From: Cardiocondyla obscurior
Taxonomy: Eukaryota; Arthropoda; Insecta; Hymenoptera; Formicidae
Assembly: GCF_019399895.1 (NCBI RefSeq)
Contig: NC_091866.1
Span: 10,285,308 to 10,349,307, forward strand
Length of the DNA: 64,000 nt
Reading direction: 5' to 3'
The translations under genes and the position numbers were made by a program. Below are positions 25,202-37,100 of the stretch, in pieces. The notes under the pieces were generated by a model, which saw nothing but the letters and a program-made list of their open reading frames with translations, was not told where the DNA came from and ran no database searches. Every line of letters starts with the position of its first letter. Position 1 is the stretch's first letter.

Positions 25202-25560
25202 TCTTGCGCACGGAAGGACGTCGGGGCGTGCCGCGTTTCGTGAAAGTCCTTTGTGCCGCGTTCTTCCCTGCCTCTTTTCGACTTCCCCCCGTGGCCCGCT
25301 AACGAGATCCCGAGTACGCGATCGAATCGCCTTTAGACGGACGGCCCGTCCGTTTTTATATCGCGGATTAGTGCGCCCACTTAGTTCGTCACGATCGCGT
25401 CGCTTACACAAGTCGACTTCTCTCTTCCTTTCTATTCTGGTCCATTTTATTTTCAAACTGCAGCTTGATATATATCCTGCTATTTATTGCTTTATTTCGC
25501 TTTATTTCGCCGGCTTTGGCGCGCGCGCGCGAATAAATACCTCGGTCCTTTAAGATTTTT
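25202..25560 (-). promoter_or_regulatory. 5' flank of SMYD4-like gene, possible core promoter
   Basis: The 360 nt upstream of the chosen ATG are GC- and CpG-rich near the start codon. An A/T run reading ATATATAT on both strands lies at about 25468-25475, roughly 270 nt upstream of the ATG, and could act as a TATA element; there is no further support. The tandem GCTTTATTTC at about 25489-25508 and a GC dinucleotide run near 25520 lie further upstream. The transcription start is unknown, and the true first exon could be further away (see the micro-exons at 31942 and 63730). Confidence 0.2.
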
Positions 25561-28500
25561 ATTTTAATTTACCTCTCGGTTACGTTATTTTTTGGCATTT
25601 CAGTTTCCTTAATACTTTAAGCTAATTATGTTTCGATTAAATCTTTTTGTGTAATTTTGCTCTCGCGAAAGATGAATTTCCCTTTGAAATATAGTCGGTT
25701 CTCTTCTCGGGCTTTCCGCTTCTTTATGCACTGCAATTGTCGATGTACCAACTAGAAGTCCGTCTGTTACTTTCCACGTTGTATCGTTCTCCCCGGCCGA
25801 TCCTTTTGAATATTGCAGAAGCTAGGTGGTTCAGTATTTTGTATCTGCCGTCGAACACGGCCGCGACTCGGTTTTCACCTACTCTCGGGACTAAGAGAAA
25901 GCAGTTACATAACGCAATTTACGGCAGTAACGATCGGAGTTAACACAAGGAGCCCAAGTATAGGCGTTGAGTCGACAAAAATCCCATTAGACTCGCGCGT
26001 GATAATTACACAAGTTGATTTTTTCGACGCAAAAGAAGCGCCAGAAGCGTGGATCCGAAAAAAGTCATTCCGCCGTACTGAATCATAAAAAGCCGAGGAC
26101 CGGACGCGCAAGCAGATCCCTATTCTCTCGTCTCGAGTCCGTGGAATTAAACGACTCTATTCGTCCGTGAGAAATAGGCACTCGGGGATTCTCTATCAAG
26201 AAGCAGCGAGACCCGAATTTAAAAGGACTTCCTCCGCCGGGCGAGTCCTCCTTCGCAAATTAGCTAGCTGCTAGAATATCGGATGAACATCGTATTATTT
26301 TCGGTTCTTTCGATTTTTCCCAGTTCACGGTTTCTTTCGTCCGACAAATAAAAATGAACAACGCGTCTAGGGCTGAATTGCAAATCGATATTCGTGCATA
26401 CATCCGCGTTAGTTGCAACACGTTTTTTCGCGTCTGTAACGCAACTGAGAATCTGCTCCTCGAAATCGCGTTGGTTTTAATTCTCGCTTTAGGTACGTAC
26501 CGTTCACTGCCGAAACGCTAAACTCAAGTCTACCTGAACGGCTCGTTTCGCTGTCTTTTACGGCAACTTTTCACTTCGCCTCTTCAGCCATTCTAAAACT
26601 GCATCCTGATTTCTTTCCGGCTCTCTTTTCGCCAATTCGCAGTTTCGAAGCACAACGACCGCGGGCGAGGGACGCCCGAGCGCATACGGAATGACTGAAA
26701 CGGATTACCGGCGGCCCGCCACCTTCCTCTTCCGCCACTCGGCGAGTAAAACTTTAAAGATCCTCGACCACTCTCATTCACCGCGGAAACCGCAGCGCCC
26801 AGGGATTCCTCACGTCTCTCGCGCGGGCTCGATGCTTTATGAGGGGTTTACTTTATAGACACGAACGAGGTATTAGGACGGAAGACCGGTATTAGACTGA
26901 AGACGCCGCTAGAATGCGGATGAAAGGGAGGGACAAATATATGTGCGTATATATCGCGAAAGAGACGAGGACAGAGCGCGAGTTAACGAGAGAGAAACTA
27001 CCATTCCACCTTTCCTCTCTCTTTCTTCGTGTCTAGAACAGCTAAGGAAATAATTTTAGGCACGTTCTATTTCGATCGTAAACGACTCGCGAGGCGTTTT
27101 CGCTCTTCATCGCAGAGTCCTCTGGCTTCGTTCGTTCGCAAGTGTTGTCGAGTAATCGCGAGACGCCACGAAGAATTTCTCGTCGATAACGACATTCTCG
27201 ATCCCGACATCGTCCGATCCCTCCCCCTTCCCACCCCCTGCCTTCATCTCGCCTCTTTTTTTGCACCGTCGTTCCGTGCGATCTTACCCCGGCGCCGTTT
27301 CTCGAGTCGACGCAGAAATCCCACCCCGATATCCGCCCCCGTCACTGTCCGCTCCACCACCATAGAGCCCCATTATAGCCCAAGAAAATTTATCGTCGAA
27401 CGTCCTTGATCTCCCTGCACTCCCCGTCGGCTTCACCTGGCCGCGGTGGAAAATACCTGGATTCGAGTAACTCGTAAATCGAACTGGCTGTGTAATAAAG
27501 TCGCGCCGTGACGTTCCTCGCTCTTTCGGAGTTTCCACACCTTGTGACTTTTTGCTATTGTGCGACGAGCGAAATCTTCGAGCTCCCGTACGAGACTTTC
27601 TTACGTGACTTTTTCCTCGGCCACTTAATGGCGAGTCTAGATCCTAGACGCGGTCTCGGTGGTAAATCTTTACTTTCTTCAATTTCCGCGTCAACTGTAC
27701 AATCACACGAATAATTAATATGACCAAGTACCTCGTTTCTTTGAATTGGATTTTTAGTCTCGCACTGTTTGTTTTAAATTACGATTTAATATCACATTTA
27801 CTTGAGTTTAATTTTAGAGCGCCGACATATAAGAAAATGCAAAACTTTACCCGAGTGAAAATTTATTTAGCTTATCTGATTTTGCAGCTAGTGGTTAGAT
27901 CGCGCTGATTAAATATATTTCTTAACTAGTGACCAGCTTAATAGTAACCATAAATTATAAGAAAGTATTTATTATTTAATAACTATCATCAAAAAATAAA
28001 GTTGCCTGTTAAAAAAAAAAAAAATTTGTCTAGTTTCGGTCGTCCAGCGCGGACCGTGTATCTAAACAAGTACGCGGCGAAAAACGTTCAGATATCTAGC
28101 TTTTCTAGCTCGTTATTAGCTAATAATAATTATCTGGTACCTAATACGTTTCGAGTGTTACATTTTTGGCTCAGTGCTGGACAGTTTTGCTAGACAGCCA
28201 CGAGATGACCCACGAATTGGCTAGCTAATTATTAGATAACGGTGGGAATCAATTTCCACTCGGGTGTCTTATCGATTTTTTAAACCAACACGTTACTTTC
28301 TTAACGTATAAACTTTAAAATCACAGGACTTTAATATTGGAAAATTAAACAACTCACGACACGTTCGCTAAATTAAAGCTGAGGAAACTCTATTTCGGAA
28401 AAAAGAAAAAACAAAAAAAGAAAAATCCGTGATTAGAAAATAAGACTGGATTTGTAAAGAGATCCCTACATAATTTCTCAATTATTCTTTTTCTTCAAGA

Positions 28501-31500
28501 CTTCTCGCTGCGCCTTGCTTGAAATATTTCAGGCACGTTTTAAAACGAAGTTCGCAGAGCCCGGTTCGGGTCATCCGACCTGAGAGAATTTGTACACGCC
28601 GCACCGTCGTTCGCCATCCTCGAAAACGTAAAGTATCCGACGCTGGTCTTCTGATGAAATATCGACACTTGACTTCTTCGAGTAAATGGAACCTTTCGCG
28701 CAGTAACGCCGTATAAAATTCCCGAAGGGCCGTCGGCAGTTGTATCGATTTAACGTCCGACCACGTATGCCCCGTTGTTAGTTGTCATATATGCGTGTCA
28801 GGTGCTCGCCTTATCTATTCGCAATCCCGCTCATATTCTTCTTCGGGACGTATGAATTTTTCAGCGTTGTCGTCGCAAGATTTTCACCTTCTATCTTCCC
28901 GTCTACCGTTATAAGAGCGTGGTAAAGATTTTCCGCGAGGCGGGACGTCTCTCCGGCGCGCATGAAACTATTACACCCGAGATTTTCCCGCCTCTGCTCG
29001 CGTTACTTCGTAATCGCGAGTTCTTCGATCAAGTTTGCGCATTCGCGTCCTACCGTGGAATGCGACCGACTTACGTTCCTTTTTTGGAGACCGATTTCCC
29101 GGGGCAACAAACGGAGGGAACGGGGGTGAATGGCGATGCCGATGCTAACGCATTCAATTGTCGACGTAATTGGTTTAATGAGTTAAAAAAAAAATACTCT
29201 CGTTTATATTACGATTTCTTTAATCTCTTTCCTTCATTCGACCATTAGATAACGAAAGCTCCTTCCACCGGGGGATTCAGGCGAGCCGCGATGGTATTAA
29301 ATTCTGTGGGCAATCACTTTTTTTTCTTCTTCTTTTTTGAAACACCGATTCTCTCGTGCGGCGCGGTCGTTTCTCGCGCATGGACTTTTTTTTCTTCCGG
29401 TAGGAAACGTTCGCTGACGGCATATCTTGCCGAGGGTTCGCGATAATCGGGTCGATTTATGAGCCAAGATGGGAAGTTATCGCGGCACGGGCAAAGCAAA
29501 ACGTTGGCAGCTTTATCGGTCTCGAATTCTCTCTCGTGAACTTCGGGAAGAACGCACGATAGATTTATTCCTTCGCCTGGCGTCGCTAATAATTGATACA
29601 TCTGCAAACTTGCGCGCCATATTTAACTGCGAGATAACAACGATATCGAGGTAGCGCGTTAAACAGAACGTTCGCGTGCGATGAACGCGCCGAACGAAGC
29701 CCCACCGTAATTTCTACTCCTGGCGGCTGTTTAATTCGTACGGACGCTAAATGGCGTTCTTTTTTTTTTTTTTGTTGCCGGGTAAGGCAAGCCATTTCGC
29801 GTGTCGGGGCAGAAAGACGCGGCTGATTCGCGTAATTCGAGCAAATTGCACAATAATGCGGGCGGAATATTCGCCGAGGGATCTTAATCGTATTTTTATC
29901 GACTTTGCTTCTAACGCCGCGCAGCGACCGCCTTCGTGCGGTTGTCTGAAAAAAGTAAAAGGGACAAGAAAAAGAAAAAAAAAAAGGAAAAAAAAAAAAC
30001 CAAAAATGTCGTAGGGTCTGCCGCGAAGAGAAGATACTTTTCTCCCTTCGCCTTTCGTGCGCATTACGAGGTGCATATGTATGTATATATATTTTTTTTC
30101 TAATAATCTCCGGCGGTTCTTACGTTAATTATTCAAATGAATTTTCCCTATGTATGCACTCGCTTCTTTTAATCGCGGCCGTAAGGGCACGAAATTACCA
30201 TCGCACCCTCTTCGGCCAAACAACACCTCGTCCCGTCGCCGTACAACCTACCCCCCTTACTCCGCACCGCTGACTGCTGTCATTAAATGCAAATTTAGCG
30301 CGGTCGGCAGGGTAACTGGCGGCGCTGAAGTTTAAACCGTATTTAGTGAAGCGTTCTTACTGATTAGCAGCGGAACAGGTGTACTTCTGAAGGTAGTGAC
30401 ATGTGATTGCCGCAATGAGTACCGAAATTCATCGCCCCCAACATCGCCCGCGCGTCTCAATCCGCGCCGTGCGTCACAGTTTATCCTGCTTTTCGTGTCT
30501 GTCTGTGCCAGCCATGGATTATTGAGTGAGAGACACGGCGGACGTAAAACACTCGCTCGTCGGACCGTCACGTCGATGGGTGGTTAACGAATTTATCGGT
30601 ATCTTAACAAGCTGAATCAGTTTAATCGACCCTATTTTTATACGAGCTTGATCAATTTTCATTGGTGTAAATTTTTCACCTTTAATCGCTTCTACGTGTG
30701 GCGTTATCGAATCGATTCTCGCTTACGTTGTCGTATTACACATTAGCGTTTTTTTTTTTTTTTTTGCGAATCGCAATCTGATCTTTAAACACACGACACC
30801 AAGCAAAACGTGCTGTACCGTTCCATAAGCGGTTAGATGTCACAAATGCCATAATATTGCAAGATAAACACAAAAAAGAATAAAAGAAAAAAAAAAAACT
30901 TGTAAGTTTGTCTTAGCGTATCGCTCGGCGCGATGGAAGAAGCGGGCGCGTTATCTCGACATAACATAGTTAACAAGAAATTGCCAGAGTGGTCTTATTC
31001 GTTTTATTCGGTAATAAGAATTCTTATATCGTAAGCATAATTATTTCAAGATATCGGGACGTATGAGACCGGCGTTATCAATAACTTTTACGTAACCTCT
31101 CTTCTCGCATTTAATAAGATGAAGGCGCTCTAATGATATTCAGCACTTTTTTATCGCACGCAAAGAGCACTCGCTCGCGTCTCTTTCGCAATCCCTTTTT
31201 ATCAATTTACCGTCCGTCACACAGGGACGATCCGATATCATATTCGCCGGTGCTACATTAGCTCACACGACCTCTTCAACCGAACGTGACCGGAGCGTTG
31301 CGCGTAATGGGGCGCCCGCTTTTATAAAACTCGACGTGCGCACGCGGATTCTTTTTTCGCGGCTGCGGCGGCTTCTTAGGGGCCGCGAATTTTTGTTCTT
31401 TGTGTCTCTCGATAAGCCGCGGATTCTTTCACCGAGAAGTTTCAAGTGCGTCAGCACGCAGTCATCAATCTCATCGCGAGCTAAACCGGGAGCTCCGTCG

Positions 31501-31860
31501 CGCTTCTTTCGCAACGTTCGACGATAAGTCAACGAGCTCGAAAAATGCGATAAAGTACGCCGCAATGTGCAAAAAAAAAAAAAAAAACTGCTAGCGTGCA
31601 TCCACTTCTTTTCACCAATTCCAATTCACATTCAATCTCAAATGATATTTGCATACGTCCGTATGTAACATCCCGGGATTTTCATTACTATGAGATTTTT
31701 ATAGTCAAAGTTACGACGTACGTAAATGAAAAAGATTTTTAAAATATCGATAAAGGCTTATATTTTATGCATAAATTAATTATTATGTGAATAAATTAGT
31801 CGTAAAATTAATTAATAGCATTTAACAAATTACGATCGTTAAGTTTTTAATATATTAAAA
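25561..31860. other. No gene recognised (6.3 kb upstream of SMYD4-like gene)
   Basis: Short open frames on both strands are not conserved-looking: arginine/serine-rich, with no domain pattern. Homopolymer runs occur near 28.01, 29.76, 29.98, 30.75, 30.89 and 31.57 kb. Nothing else is supported. Confidence 0.5.
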
Positions 31861-32046
31861 GAAACCATACGCGCGTTACGCGCGCGCTACTTTTTAAAGA
31901 ACCCCAATTACAAATTACGAAAAATAAATCATGCGACTTACCAATCTGCATGAGCTTCAGCGGAGTTGTTAAGTTCTGTCGGTGACTGTAACATAAAAAA
32001 AAAAAATATTAATGTAGACATACCAGTTAGTTAATAAGATTAATAT
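31861..32046 (-). repeat. Duplicated segment, copy A (micro-exon with flanks)
   Basis: About 185 nt matching 63659-63826 in the same orientation, by eye roughly three quarters identical or better, strongest from GACCCCAATTACAAA-like sequence through the donor and exon to AATATTAATGTAGA. Edges are estimated by eye. Similarity fades into AT-rich sequence on both sides; no terminal inverted repeat or target-site duplication was seen. Confidence 0.7.
31942..31985 (-). CDS. Candidate 44-nt micro-exon (copy A of duplicated cassette)
   Basis: On the minus strand a T12 tract and ATGTTACAG precede a 44-nt segment that ends in CAGATTG|GTAAGT (GT at 31941-31940), a perfect donor. The segment and its intron flanks are similar to 63730-63769, and splice signals are kept in both copies while intron sequence drifts, which supports use as an exon. 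Following copy B in the frame set by the 63884-64000 exon it reads S-P-T-E-L-N-N-S-A-E-A-H-A-D and leaves TG (phase 2). Directly after the 63884 exon it would read S-H-R-Q-N-L-T-T-P-L-K-L-M-Q-I. A third reading is a leader exon with a start at ATG-CAG-ATT-G. The host gene is not identified; SMYD4 lies 6.7 kb downstream on the same strand. It could be non-functional. Confidence 0.45.
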
Positions 32047-32881
32047 TAATTAAGATTAATAGTAATTGTCTTATTACACATATTTTATGTATATTTATAT
32101 TTTTTTATATATATTTGTACTAATATATATTTCTTTCAGTGAAATGATGTAAAGTGCATTAAAAATTTTTAACCACACCGGTTGTATTTAAAAAAAATAC
32201 TCAAAGTATATACAACCGACAGTCCGCAGTCTGTTTAAGTGGGACGGAAAATTTTTACTGCATTGCATATAAAAAATTTACATTATATTATTTATTCTAT
32301 CTTAAAAAATTGATGAGTGACGCACACTCAACCAATCTCACACGCTTTTTTAGATAGAATAGAATTTTAGAAGAGCATTTGAAATTAAATGTAAAATATG
32401 CGAATATTAAAGTTATGAAAATCTCACGTAAAAGAATTGAAAACTGTAAAATTTCATTCGAATTGTGTCTATCTGTGGTTTACCGAAGTAAGGTTTTTGG
32501 GTACGTTTCCAGACGCCCAGATCTTGCAGCCGTTTGTAATCCGGGTTATCCGTGGGCAGTTCCGTACTGAAACCGTCGCGTCTCCGCAAACTAGTTTATG
32601 CCGAGAACCGCGCAATAAATTATCGTGAACGGCCCTTTCGGGATCGCTTTTCGCGATGTATAATGCGCTGGATACGCTCGCGGAAAGCACTTTACGCAAA
32701 TGAGAAGAAAACGCGCCTTTTAGCCCGTTTCCTCAAAGATAAAAATCGATTTTTGAGATGCAGACGAACGCTGATCGTCTCTCTTTCCTTTTGTTTCCTT
32801 TCATTATCAATCTTGTGTTTGTGATATATCGCGCGAATGTTTTATCTCCGCATAAATCTGTGACAGAGGGTAGGGTAGAAT

Positions 32882-32911
32882 AGATAAATAGATAGATAGA
32901 TCGACAGATAA
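32882..32911. repeat. GATA-type tetranucleotide repeat
   Basis: Imperfect AGATAAATAGATAGATAG-type repeat, ending in GACAGATA. Confidence 0.85.
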
Positions 32912-33395
32912 AGTGCGAAAAAAAGAGAGAGAGAGAAGAGAGAAAAATGAGTTACTCGAATCTGATTTATATTTTTCATTGCTAGACTTAGAGGAATTTA
33001 ATTCTCGAAGCAGAGAAAATTTCGCTGTTTCTTTTTCTTTCTTTCTTTATTTCTTTCTCAATCTGCCTATTGATTGCTTGGCTCACCCTTCACGCGCTCA
33101 ACATATTTATTCGCAGCGTTTAATGGAAATACGATGCATTATGCCAGCGATTTTTCATCCTACTCTCCTCCCTTACGCCGCGCCGCTTCGTATACAGTAG
33201 CGAGAGTAAAGTATGGCCGCAGCCGCGGAATGCAATCGTCCATGACGCGATTACCCGCAGAAATCTTGCCGAATCATCAGGTGGTTCACCGGGCGACCGC
33301 GCCAGGGACTGCGCAGTTTGCGCGCGTGTTTGTCGCCATAAGCCTAATTGTAAGCCGGTTAATTACGGCGTTTATTTGCGTCCACCCGTCTGGCC

Positions 33396-33419
33396 GTTCG
33401 TTCGTTCGTTCGTTCGTTC
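33396..33419. repeat. (GTTC)6 microsatellite
   Basis: Six GTTC units, followed by degenerate related units (TGTCCGTTTGTCCGCCCGTTC-like), which suggests an older and longer array. Confidence 0.95.
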
Positions 33420-33585
33420 ATCTGTCCGTTTGTCCGCCCGTTCAGGTCCACCCGCGCGTTTTGCAGAAGATCGGTAATCGTTTATCACGTTTCGTGCCGG
33501 AACTTCATTACACGAGGCCAGCCGATAATGACATTGAATGTACGATGGACCGTCATCAATTGTCGGCGCAAGCTGTAAAGTACAT

Positions 33586-33622
33586 TTCTCTCTCTCTCTC
33601 TCTCTGTCTCTCTGTCTCTCTC
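33586..33622. repeat. CT microsatellite with CTGT interruptions
   Basis: (TC)n with two TCTG interruptions on the plus strand. Confidence 0.95.
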
Positions 33623-34119
33623 TTCGTTTCACAATTTCTCCTTTCACTCACGTTCTCTCTACCACGTACTACTTCTCTCTCGCTCCGCGATCGGTTGCGT
33701 TAACGAAGTCAATTAGGCGGGATGGGTTCCGACTACATTTCGTGACGTAGAAATCTTCGGCTAGAGGCACGCATATCAGTTCTCTCTGCTCGCAGATTTA
33801 GCGAGATAATTCGATCGATCGATTTTCCCTCCGCTGGAACGACCGTCCCGACAGCGTCCGCATTGCATTTTCCTTTTTCCTCCTCCCCTCTGCCCCCCCC
33901 CGCGCGCCCGCTTCTTGCCCGCGTTTTCCCTTTTGCTTGCAAAGCGTACGCCGGGCAATCTCATAAAGATGAAAGCGATTTCTCGATGTTAGCATTTTAA
34001 TTTAATCCTCTTACGCGCGGAAAACGGCGAGTAAAAATGTTTTGCGGAATGTCTTCCGATTCCACCGTTTGGCTCTCTTTATCAAAAGATTGTAGATACG
34101 AATAGTTGAACGCACGTTC

Positions 34120-34139
34120 TTCTCTCTCTCTCTCTCTCT
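34120..34139. repeat. (TC)10 microsatellite
   Basis: Uninterrupted TC dinucleotides on the plus strand. Confidence 0.95.
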
Positions 34140-34284
34140 GTGCACTTTTCATTGAAATAATTGTTAATTAAAAGTTATGATACGAAAGGTTCGTGAACCA
34201 TTACCCGCGAAAAAAAGTAGAATTTTTCATTACAGGTCCTTCGATGGCTTAATCAATTTAATATATTTACCCAGTGTTAATTAA

Positions 34285-34311
34285 TAAAAAAAAAAAAAAA
34301 TAAAAAAAAAA
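34285..34311. repeat. Poly-A tract with T interruption
   Basis: A16-T-A9 preceded by AATAA-like sequence on the plus strand. It resembles a retroposed poly-A tail, but no element body is recognised upstream. Confidence 0.85.
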
Positions 34312-35718
34312 TTACACAAACTTTATACGTAAATGAAATATGATTTCAATTAGAACGGTGGCGTTGAAAAGTGACATTGGTCGACTTAACACTTTGCGAG
34401 GTCTCGCGAGCACGGTGCAAAAGCGAGCGAATCGTTTCGGGGCTCAACGGGGTTTCTTCAGCTCCCTTATTCAGAGTTAATGACGGTTAAAATAATATTC
34501 CGAGTAAGACGTTACGTATTGGCCGTTTATCTCGAGCCGAACTTGATTCCATCCGCCAATGAAGTTACGGAAGTTCACCTCGGTTAAAGTAGCGTAGCGA
34601 AACTTGAGCGAAGCTGCCGCGCTGCGAGAGACTCTTATTCGAGTCAAGCGACATAAGAAGCCGCGGCGTTATCTACCACGCGAAATCGATAATCCGTTTC
34701 GCTCGCGAGACATACAGACTCCGGCTCCCACGCAATTCGTGTAATTAGCCGGCGAACATATGCTTTGTGCGACTGCGGTTAGTCCGACGATCGGAAACGC
34801 GCGCACGTCGCCCACATTCTCGCAACGCGCGAGCAAACAACGCCCGACATTTTGCACGACGCGAATTTCAAACCGTAAATATTTAATTTTCAACAATCAA
34901 GAATCGGTCTTGAATTATCGAGCCGACAAGTCTATTGAAACAGTGAGCAACGAAAGAAAAAAAAAAAAAAAATTTGTAAAAGTTTACGCCGCTTACTCTC
35001 TCTCTCCCTGTTGCCGAAAGCGCGCTGTTCGTTTATTATTCATTCATCTCTGATAAATTTAACTTAATAGCTCATAGATTCGACGTATTTATTCCCGGAG
35101 CCCACGGGGAATACTCGATATGAAATAGTGTTATTTGAACAGGAAATAAAGACGCTGCTTTCATGCGGCGCGGGTGAGTGATTTTTATAGAGTCGCGGAC
35201 TTGTCTAATTTCGCAGAGCGATCAATTCACGTAAATTTTCTTTCCTTTATACCCCTGTAGGGCTCTGAATACGTATACGGTACAGATTTGATCATCGTTA
35301 ATATTTAAAGCTCGCCCTCACAATTACCTTAACGGCACGTTAAGACGGTCTTTACTCGCATCTTTCTCTTTGTTCTTCCGCTTTTAAAAAGAAAGCCGCA
35401 TATTCCCCGTGGTAATAGCGGGGATACGTATAAATGTTTCACGACGTCGCCCCCGGATGTCCCAGTCGCCGCGAAATTTGATTAACGAATCCCCTGAAAT
35501 TTTCTCTAGCGGGAACATCGCTATATCCGAAGTTTCGTATGACGGTCCTACGGTGAATAATTAATAACGCCGTGGAGTTGCTAGTGTTTCGCGCGATTCT
35601 CTGACGGCTGCCCGCAACGAGATTCGTTCGTCGACTCGCAACGCATCTGCATATTTCGTTTGTTTCGCTCCACGGAGACCGTCAAAGGCGAGGGAGAGAG
35701 AAGAATCGAGAAAGAGAA

Positions 35719-35760
35719 AGAGAGAAAAAGAGAGAGAGAGAGAGAGAGAAAAAGAGAGAG
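35719..35760. repeat. (GA)n tract
   Basis: Purine-only GA-rich tract on the plus strand with a pure (AG) core at about 35730-35748. Confidence 0.9.
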
Positions 35761-36373
35761 AACACGCGTGTCGTTTCGCGTCGATTATAATTCCATCGAT
35801 GTACGCACGAAAATAAAATTACGAGCCACGCGCGGCGCATTCCGAGGCGCGCGCTATCGATCGGGATACGTTGCAACTGCGGTGCTAATTGCAATTGACG
35901 ATTAATAATTAACGGCCACGTCCATAATCCGCCGCGAAATAATGTATCGTTCGTCGCACTTTGTCGTGCGCGTGACGGCCGATGCGGCAAAAAAATGATA
36001 TAGCGCGATATGACCGTTGCGTCATTTCGGAGATTCGTGCATATCATTAAAAACCAGTACCCGATATATTTATACATTTTTTTTTTTCCTTCTCTTTTTT
36101 CCTCCTTTTTTTTTTCCGAACGACCAACTTCTAACGTGACCAAGAATGTAAATCGCGCTTCACATAAATATTATTACATATTTATCGTTTACGGATGATA
36201 TTTATCTTCTATATGTATAGACGCGTTTGTTGCGCTTGCCCGCTTTTATCGCTATACGTTTAATCGTTCGCGTTGTGTTGCGTAATGAAAATAGCCGAAA
36301 TAAAATACCGATCGATTTTTCCGATTGCACATGCAAAAGCCGAAAGATTCTCTCTTACGACAATCGCCAATTG

Positions 36374-36392
36374 TCTCTCTCTCTCTCTCTCT
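36374..36392. repeat. (TC)9 microsatellite beside promoter-like block
   Basis: A TC run on the plus strand, 30-50 nt from the CpG-rich block at 36421. GA/CT tracts of this kind bind GAGA-type factors in insects and are common at promoters, so it may be part of the same element. Confidence 0.85.
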
Positions 36393-36420
36393 TTCTCTCC
36401 CTCTCGGTCCGTGCGCCTCC

Positions 36421-37100
36421 GTGAAATGCGCCGGCGAAAGATGGAGATCGCGCGCGCATCCCGACCGATTCTTGCGTGGGCGTCGCGACGTCACGCAGCA
36501 CGCCGGCTCGGGCGTATACGGATGGTGGCGGGCGGCTGCGAGACGCTTCGCGCCGCCGTCTCGCAGTAGGCGACGCGACCTCGGCCCGTCAGGATCGTGC
36601 GGTTGGTTTACGCGGAGGTAGCGGGAGATGACGCCGGTTTCCGCGCGCACGGCGGCCTCGGCTGCTTGAGAGAACGAGAAGACGGCGGGTTCGCAGCGCG
36701 CCACGTGTGCCACGCCACCGAGTGGTCCCGCGTGCCGCTTTTCCCTTAGTTTGGCTAATACGACCGGAAGTGCGCGAAAGATGACACAGTCCCGCGACGA
36801 GGAGAGACGCGCGTCGCACAATAGCAATCACCAGCGTGACGGCCCGAGTGCGGATTGATTGATACGCATAAGGAGAATGAATTAAGTGAGTGAAGTGACC
36901 GGAAGCGATTCCATTGAAATCGTCGCCGAGAAGTAGCGGTGCATCTCGATCCCTTCCCTACGTGGCAGGAGAGAAAGCGCAGAAAGGACGAGTGAGTGTG
37001 TCACGTAATACAAATCGATCTCGTGATAAACGTGCACTTCGCACAGTGACGTAACCGCCGAGCGTGAGGCTGCCCGACGCGCGATATTCGCGTGCATCGC
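36421..37100. promoter_or_regulatory. CpG-rich promoter-like block with ETS, E-box and CRE-like sites
   Basis: GC content by hand count is about 63% in the first 60 nt, and CpG is dense. Within 570 nt there are a CRE-like GACGTCA (36487-36493), an E-box CACGTG (36702-36707), two ETS-type sites ACCGGAAGT (36763-36771) and ACCGGAAGC (36898-36906) in the same orientation, and a CRE-like TGACGTAA (37047-37054). Clusters of these sites in CpG-rich DNA are typical of broad animal promoters. No TATA box is evident. The direction and gene are unknown: the nearest exon candidate is the micro-exon at 31942-31985 on the minus strand; nothing recognisable is found on the plus strand up to 64 kb. Confidence 0.35.

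Larger units (their letters stand above)
32047..36420. other. No gene recognised; microsatellite-rich stretch
   Basis: AT-rich to about 32.4 kb, then mixed composition with several simple repeats (GATA-like near 32.88 kb, GTTC, CT and GA tracts). Open frames in 32.9-33.7 kb are made largely of repeats. No domain was seen. Confidence 0.5.

Noticed and set aside
24888..25243. Open frames of 97 and 116 codons on the plus strand
   Set aside because: They are antisense to SMYD4-like exon 1, which has clear TPR content and consistent splicing; the antisense frames show no domain.
25202..25456. Upstream in-frame extension of SMYD4-like exon 1
   Set aside because: Open but highly basic and unlike the family; the ATG at 25201 gives a more typical N-terminus.
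33074..33703. 209-codon plus-strand frame
   Set aside because: Much of it is translated microsatellite (R-S-F-V-R-S-F-V and S-L-S-L-S-L runs).
36252..36827. 191-codon minus-strand frame in the promoter-like block
   Set aside because: Low-complexity R-E-R-E-R-E from the GA repeat and GC-driven composition; no family seen.
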